Shown piece after piece: positions 58,030 to 64,000 of a stretch of DNA of 64,000 nt. Source of the stretch: Cladorrhinum sp. PSN259 (lineage: Eukaryota; Ascomycota; Sordariomycetes; Sordariales; Podosporaceae); assembly GCA_033725935.1 (NCBI GenBank), contig MU867106.1:186001-250000 (forward strand), in the 5' to 3' direction. The notes beneath the pieces are model-generated. The model did not search any database. It was given only the letters and a program-made list of their open reading frames with translations, and had not been told where the DNA came from. The position numbers and the translations under genes are program-made. Every line of letters begins with the position of its first letter. Positions within the stretch are counted from its first letter, which is position 1.

Positions 58030-59475
58030 TCACTGCTTCTCCAAATCAATATGAGCAGCGTGAGGTATAGCACTGTTCCTCCTGTTCCTCTTTGCAGCCT
58101 CCCCGGCCGAGGCGAAATCCAAATCCTCATCGCTGACCCTGCTCCGTCTATCCCCGCCAATCGTGCTGCTACCGTCGCCGTATTGAACTCGGACGTCAGT
58201 GGTGCGCAGGATACCATTATACGTCATGATTTCCTCCTCACTACCGGTGGGACTCTCGCTCCTAGCCTCGATATGTCCATCCGGCCCTTTCTTGTGACGA
58301 ATATTCTTGAGCGTGATATCGTTCTCCACCAGCGTAGTATTCCCGTTTGTACCCTTTGTTCGCTGAGCATACGGCAATTTGCTCCCTTTTGCGCCAGGCC
58401 CGGTGCCATACTTGTTTCCATTCCCATAGCGGGAGTTGGCGGAACCGAAGAGAACGGGCATCCACGACTGAAAGAGAGGACGGAGGGCGGGGGCCGAAGC
58501 CGAGATGATGGCGACGTTGACTTCGACTACCGAGAGGGTCACCGTGATGTCGTGGAATGGATCCTTTTGGACGTCGTTGGGATCGGGGTAGAAGAGTTTG
58601 ATGAGCCCGCGGAGACGGACGATGCCGATGATGAAGACGCTGGACGGCACCCGACATTAGTAATCATACAGCAGAGAGAGGTGGGGAAGTAGTAAGACAT
58701 ACGCGGTACCCAACATAAAAATACCCAGCACAGCAACCTTGGCCGCCTTCTTCATGTTGAGTCCCAAGAAAATCCAGAACGGAATGACCAGGATCAAGAT
58801 ATCGGTGAAAAGCGTCAGAGAGGAAGCGATGACGTGAAAACTATTGTCAATGCACTTGGTGTTGGGATCTGCTTTGAGCGCAAAATCCCAGTTGGCAGCG
58901 ATGGGCAAGCACTGCAGCACCGAAACGAAGAAGATGGCAACGGCCTGCAGGGCATTAAAAGCGTTGAGGCTGTGAACAACCAGTCTGACACCGGGTTTCT
59001 GTCCGCCAAGTCTGAGCAGGAACAGAAGCACGGAAGCTTTGACGAAGGCCAGAATGGGGTTATACAGTATCTGCGCGATGTAGAACCACCACATGGCCGG
59101 CATCATGTCAAAAGTCTCTGGTACGTCCACTGCCCGCCAGCCAAAATACCCGAGTTTGATGTCTAAACACAGGAAAAAGAAAAAGAAAAATGTTAGCAAA
59201 ATTATGCATGTATGTGCGGACACTAGATAGTAGGTAAACTTACACATGTAAAAAGGCCCAATCATTCCCAAAGAGAAAAGCATGCCCATGCTGACCATCC
59301 AATCATCCAGACCCCATTGTCTCGTCCGAAGTCGCGAGAATGCTCTGAGACAGTAAATGAAAAAGGCCAAAGCAGTGAAGAAGAAGATGACGAAGAGAGC
59401 GGCCTGCTGAAGCGGTGGAGTTGGTATGTCCAGCACGTTGGGGTGCGGTGGACGCCGCGGAAAGATGGTCGCCAT
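58030..59475 (-). CDS. Fungal rhodopsin-domain (PTH11-like) integral membrane protein
   Basis: Three exons, 59475-59244, 59162-58703 and 58639-58030, give 433 residues. Hydrophobic segments begin at LFVIFFFTALAFFIYCLRAF, and the post-TM1 motif GLDDWMV matches the fungal rhodopsin-like domain. Splicing joins PFYMY to IKLGYFGW and GTA to VFIIGIVRLRGL. Further landmarks are WWFYIAQILYNPILAFVKAS, CLPIAANWDF and DILILVIPFW. The final intramembrane part (SVVEVNVAIISASAPALRPL) corresponds to the last helix, followed by a cytosolic tail of about 150 residues rich in Gly, Asn and Ser. It is similar in architecture to the gene at 38878 but has clearly different sequence, so it is not a recent duplicate. 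Confidence 0.86.
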
Positions 59476-61543
59476 TTTGGATCTGATGTGATGATCAACC
59501 TTATTCGCTTCAGGGTACTATCTGGTGACGACCATCCGATTATCGATGTACCGGTATGATGTGCTGCAAGGGACGACTCGAGATAGGCGGGATGGGGCGC
59601 GGCCGGGACGATCGGTAGATCACGGCAAAGAAGAAATAAAACCTTGATAAACTGACATGCAGACTGGAGATCCAAGTGTGGAGTCGTCAAGGGCAAGAAC
59701 GGGGAAAGAAAAAGAATGGTTGAGATGAAGGAGATGGGGATGTATGTATAAAAGGATCGTCAACACTTTATTCAGGGTTCGTGATCCTCCAAGCTGTCAT
59801 CTTCTTCTTCTGCATCTTCCCCAGCATGTCGTTAGACATCACTTACCAAAAGCGGTCAAGGTAAAATTCGAAACAAGGGAGTGGACTGCAGCAGTGCAAC
59901 AGAAACACCGCGCGATGGGGAATCAGTAGCAGCGAAAGAAGATGATTTCCACAACTTCCAGCCTCCGCCAGCCAGTCCCCCTATCATCGTGATGCAGCTG
60001 GAACTTCTTCTCCGACCCCTGGTGGTAGCAGGATGACCTCGCCTCGGATAACCTGACCTTGGCGAGCGAGAAGCAATACAGTCTCACCTGCAGCAGCGCC
60101 ATATGCAAGGAACGATTTTCTGACTTCATTTCTTGATCGAACGGCACTTGGTCAACCACGGCCCGTCTTCCGCGTCTACACTAGGCCATCACATAAGCAA
60201 ACCGTTTACCTCCACCCTCATCCCGGATGAGGTAAGGGGAATGAAGGAGGGAGGGTGAGTCTCGGAACGCCGCCGAGCTTGCTTGGGATGCCCTCGTCAG
60301 CGCATAGCGCGCGGGCCAAGCATAATCTCTTGTAGCCTAGCTCCACCGGAAGCGAAGAAACTTATGCCGCCGAGAAGCCGGATAGAAGTCCCCGGAGAGA
60401 GACACTGGCGCGATCGACAGCAAAGAATACGGTGAGTAGGAAGCCCTTCGGGTGGTGCTTAACCACTTTTGGGTAGACTACCTGCCAAGCTGGATTTCAA
60501 GAAGGCGAAACCCGTGAGACCACGTGATTGGTCCGCACATGCTCGTATCGCCAAGAGATCCTGGTTGCCAAGCACCGCCCGAAGGAAAAGGCTTGGAATA
60601 AATTCCGCGAGTCGTTGAGAGGCATGTGGATACAAGGCACCGGGGAACGGCGGGGGATGGAGACACTAACGATCGGTTGAAATTTTTCTCCCCCCCTTCT
60701 CCGTTTCTTTTGTGGTTCAAACAGATTTATACTGCGGGTGGTGATACCATGCGGTCAACTTTAAAAACAGTCAATTATGTCAGCAAAACTAGTGTAGGAC
60801 AGCGACAATCCGGCAGGCCTTGCCGAGATGACATCCTTACCACATGTCGACTAGCACTGTGTGATCAAGATTCGGTTGACCGGAACCTGGCTGGCTAACG
60901 CATCCTTCCAATTCCTTCGGTCGTATCGCTTTCTTCTGGGCTGGGAACGTGGCTGGGGGATTTTGCTCCAGTCGTGGAGTCCATGAAATTAGCGGGCTCC
61001 ATCCGAAGTAGTGTATTTCAAGGGTCTCCCCGCCAAGAAACAGCCCTGCGTGGGCAAAACTTTGCCAAGCTAGGTGTTCTTGCCGAAGGACATCCGGATC
61101 CTGCTTCGCGCGGAACCTCCTGAGCGAAGAGACGTTGTGAATCCGTAAATGTGCGAGATAGGTGTTCGGGACTGGAGATATTTTAGAAAGTGTGCCCTTG
61201 ATGTTGGCTTCCGGAGAAGTGGAAAGGAAACGCCGAGGCTTGGGATCGTCAACGAAATATCCTATTTTGCATCTTGAATACCCCCACGACTAGCGTTGGC
61301 GTCGGTAGCCTCGGAACCCGAAAGACTAAAGAGCGATGGGGGTTGTTGATATTGCCCAAGGTTGTCGTTACATTCTGGCTAGGTAGTCCAGACGGCGGTG
61401 ACGACCTCGAGAATCTCTTGTGGTGGAGTGCACTTTACAAACTAATGTCTAGTGTAGGTAGCGTAGGATCAAAAGTTCCGACATTTACACCTCCATTGTT
61501 TTACTAGTGCGGTTTTTTGCCCGGGGGAAGGGGGGGGGGGGGG
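59476..61543. other. Intergenic region left of the assembly gap
   Basis: About 2 kb; the first few hundred bases are the promoter of the divergent rhodopsin-like gene. No coding frame with a domain is present. The final 30 bases are a G-rich run (near 61524-61543) leading into the repeat next to the gap. Confidence 0.45.
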
Positions 61544-61648
61544 ACCAGGCACGGGGTGGGCCAGGTTTTATTTTGCAGGAAGACAGCCCCGCCAATGTTT
61601 AGGGCGCCAAAGAAAACCAGAACCCCCCCGGCCCGGGGGGGGTGCCCC
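61544..61648. repeat. Degenerate copy of the hairpin element, left of gap
   Basis: This segment begins ACCAGGCACGGGGTGG and follows the right-hand copy (61659 onwards) base by base with scattered substitutions and length changes, through the GGTTTT block, the loop and the AGAAAACC block. It then dissolves into C and G runs at the gap edge. It looks like a poor-quality read of the same locus rather than an independent element copy. Confidence 0.6.
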
Positions 61649-61658
61649 NNNNNNNNNN
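61649..61658. other. Assembly gap (10 N)
   Basis: Ten unknown bases, with homologous sequence on both sides. True gap size cannot be read from the sequence. Confidence 0.99.
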
Positions 61659-61662
61659 ACCA

Positions 61663-61748
61663 GGCACGGGGTGGACAGGTTTTCTTGTGCCAGTAGTCCT
61701 CCCAGGACATTGTTAAGGCGGCACAAGAAAACCTGTCCACCCCGTGCC
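61663..61748. repeat. Perfect 29-bp inverted repeat with 28-nt loop
   Basis: Arms 61663-61691 (GGCACGGGGTGGACAGG...) and 61720-61748 are exact reverse complements around a loop at 61692-61719. Such a long perfect hairpin is compatible with a small foldback or MITE-type element or with a structure that stops sequencing, which would explain the gap. No transposase or target-site duplication is visible. Confidence 0.8.
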
Positions 61749-62784
61749 AGGGTGTGTAGCCCTCCTTACCACAACACTCAGTATGCGGTGTTGGTTGGTC
61801 TGTGTCCCTGATCCCTTGCCAAAAAAAAGAAACCGCAGCAGTAAAACAAGGGTGGCGGAGGTGTAAAAAAGAAAAAAAGGGGCAAAAAACTTGAACGCCA
61901 AATGATGCTACCTCCTATGAAGAGCCAAGGCTGTCAGTGTTTTGAATGTTTATAACCAGGGATTCACAATTTGACATGGTCAGGATATTGAGCTTCTGCC
62001 GCTAGTTCTTCCTAAAGAAATGCCGAACCCGGCAGCCCCTTTCTCGCGAGTCGTAAGCCATTGTAACATGGATCCACCGGATAATATCTACGCCAAGCAT
62101 GAAGTAGAAGCAAAGGATAACCCAACCATCCGTCCTGCATCTGTGACGAAAGAAAGCGGTCAGGGGGGTTAACAAAACCGACCAAGACTTGGGTCATCTC
62201 CACATGTAGGCGGAAGAACCTGCGGCAACCTGTGCGCAGGAAAAAGAGGTTGGTTTTTTTTTTTTTTTTTAAAAAAATAAAAAAAAATAAGAATCCCAGG
62301 AAATAAAAATGCCATGATGAAAATGCGTAAAATTCTCTATGCATGATTCTTTCTGTCTCAAAGGGAGAAAGCTGCAGGCTGCAGGTAGTGTAACCCACAC
62401 CTCCGGAAATGATGTAGTATTGAGAAGGGTTCTAGCGGATATCTCGCTGTTTGATTGCTGGTGTTTGATGTAGGAGGACCCAATGACATGGGCAAAGGAA
62501 CAATCTATCGAACAAAGTGTGAACAATTTGAACCTCTCCAAGGAAGCATGATGCCATTAGCAATTCCACCCCACACAATCTAGGGTGGTGTCAATTGGGT
62601 GGTTCGCATTTGGCCAAGTGCGATTAAGTAAGGGGGTTGTAGTATCCGGAGCAATCCGGATCGTCGGGCTACATAACCATGTCCTGTCGCGTGGCAATCC
62701 TTCTTTTTCCTTCCTTCTTCTGCAGCATCCATTTGGGTCATCATCGACAAGGCCTTCGTTTATCTTGTCGAAATATCAAGGACC
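61749..62784. promoter_or_regulatory. Upstream region of the FAD oxidase gene
   Basis: About 1 kb without coding sequence. It contains a T tract followed by an A-rich run near 62255-62289. CT-rich sequence lies just before the start at 62785, as common in fungal promoters. Confidence 0.45.
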
Positions 62785-64000
62785 ATGGTTGCTTTCTCTC
62801 TTCAACGTGCCCTGCTTCTCGCAGGTGCGCTCGCTCGCCTCGGCGCCGCCCAGGACGTCGCCGAACCAACCATTCTCGCCGAGGATGGATCCATCATTGG
62901 TAAGTTGCATCAGAAAATTAAAAAGCTCCAAGACTTGTGCCACTTCCCACGTGGAAAGATTGCATCTTGACCTCAAGCCATCTTCTACCACTTTTCGCCA
63001 AGAGTGGATTTACGCCCCCCCTTTTGGGCAAAGATCATCAAGATGAGAGTCGGTACTGACGAGAAACCCGGATTGTAGTCGCCAACGAGACAACTGTTGC
63101 CCCGGCTGCCGAGGTCGTCACTGACCTCGACACCGACAAGGATGAGGTCCTGCTGTTGACCGATGCCGTCGTCGCCAACTTGACCTCCCTTGACCTGAGC
63201 GACATTGATCTCTTCACCTTCGATGACGATATTGCCGGTGTCACGAAGAGAAGCGTCGGCAACTGGCGTGCTGGTGAATGCAAGGTTTTCCCCGGTGACC
63301 GTGACTGGCCTTCCCGTCTGACCTGGGGCGTCTTCAACCTCCTAACCGGTGGGGCTCTCATCGAGACGGTGCCCATCGGTGCCGTCTGCTACCGGAACAG
63401 CGGTGTTTACGACGCCCAAAAGTGCCAGAATGTCCTTGCCAACTGGTCCAAGTCAGCTCTGCACGCTGCCGATCCCACCTCGGTCATGTCTCCCATGTAC
63501 CAGGGCGAGACCTGCATGCCCCAGAAGGGTGACAGCAGCACCTGCGCTCTCGGTGGCTTCCCCTCGTACTCAGTCAAGATCGACAGCGTCTTCCAGGTTC
63601 AGCTTGCCGTCAACTTTGCTCGCAACAAGGGCCTCCGGCTCGTCGTTCACAACACCGGCCATGATTTCCTCGGCAAGTCCACCGGCGCCGGCGCTCTCTC
63701 CATCTGGACCCACAACCTCAAGGACATCAAGTACATCAAGTCTTACAAGACCCCCTCCTACAGCGGTTCTGCTCTCACGCTCGGTGCTGGCGTCCAGGTC
63801 GGTGAACTGTATGCCGCTGCGAACAAGTATGGTGTTACCGCCGTCGGTGGTGAGTGTGCTGGTGTCGGTGTTGCCGGTGGTTACACTGCCGGTGGTGGCC
63901 ACTCCCCCTTGAGCTCCAAGTTCGGTCTCGGTTCCGACCAGGTCCTCAGCATCGATGTTGTTCTCCCCAACGGTCGCTTCGTCACTGCCACCGAGACCAA
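62785..64000 (+). CDS. Secreted FAD-linked oxidase, berberine-bridge type (3' end outside window)
   Basis: Exon 1 is 62785-62899 and exon 2 runs from 63079 past the window edge; 345 complete codons are visible. Residues 1-22 form a signal peptide (LLLAGALARLGAAQ). An acidic pro-region with a Lys-Arg pair at 95-96 follows, a possible Kex2 site. The FAD domain (PCMH type) shows HNTGHDFLGKSTG with His233 in the usual covalent FAD position. GGECAGVGVAGGYTAGGGHS places Cys298 where bicovalent enzymes attach the flavin a second time. Enzymes of this group oxidise sugars, alkaloid-like or other secondary-metabolite substrates with O2, releasing H2O2. The family is usually 550-620 residues long, so roughly 40% is missing here. 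The intron of 179 nt (GTAAGT...TTGTAG) is longer than most in the window. Confidence 0.88.

Noticed and set aside
1..64000. CRISPR arrays, rRNA genes, intact transposons
   Set aside because: No spaced direct repeats, no rRNA-like segments, and no transposase or reverse transcriptase motifs were seen on either strand.

Overview
This window is nuclear DNA of a filamentous ascomycete, most likely a Sordariomycete and probably close to Sordariales. The evidence is short spliceosomal introns (54 to about 260 nt, GTRNGT...YAG), a tRNA-Ser, and a set of families restricted to or typical of Pezizomycotina: a Medusa (MedA) developmental regulator, a Sim4/CENP-L (Fta1) kinetochore subunit, a Met8 siroheme synthase, an APSES-ankyrin cell-cycle factor, fungal-rhodopsin (PTH11-like) membrane proteins and an FAD-linked oxidase. 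No bacterial or viral genes, CRISPR arrays or rRNA were seen. There is one 10-N assembly gap.

Layout. 1-3237: gene-free 3' flank. 3238-5908 (-): medA. 5909-19506: about 13.6 kb with no recognisable protein gene; it becomes visibly AT-rich from about 16.9 kb and holds only short coding-like relics near 18.1-19.0 kb. 19507-20949 (-): fta1. 21681-25578 (-): an unusually large sugar transporter. 27300-28186 (+): met8. 28670-31334 (-): APSES-ankyrin MBF-type factor. 32579-33184 (-): GNAT acetyltransferase. 34047-36220 (+): 5'-nucleotidase-type metallophosphoesterase. 38878-40176 (+): fungal rhodopsin-like membrane protein. 41059-42435 (+): dienelactone-hydrolase-like/SnoaL fusion. 43012-47672 (+): GYF-domain protein. 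48256-51315 (+): Emw1/TTC27 TPR protein. 51939-53787 (+): cytochrome P450, followed by tRNA-Ser(AGA). 54117-55574 (-): membrane-anchored histidine-phosphatase-like protein. 56275-56652 (-): small secreted six-cysteine protein. 58030-59475 (-): second rhodopsin-like membrane protein. About 61.5-61.8 kb: assembly gap beside a hairpin element. 62785 to window end (+): secreted berberine-bridge-type FAD oxidase, cut off at the edge.

The genes are mostly housekeeping or regulatory and do not form an obvious operon-like or biosynthetic cluster. Links between genes are loose. An MBF-type cell-cycle factor lies near a kinetochore gene that has an MCB-like hexamer about 100 bp upstream. The P450, secreted oxidase, small secreted protein and two PTH11-like proteins make the right half more accessory in character. 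I did not find a convincing new multi-gene system. The most unusual items are the 1160-residue transporter with a large His-rich first loop, the hydrolase-like domain lacking its nucleophile fused to SnoaL, the large desert and uORFs upstream of medA, and the apparently duplicated hairpin at the gap. All gene structures were spliced by eye from the sequence, and family assignments rest on motif recognition without a database search.
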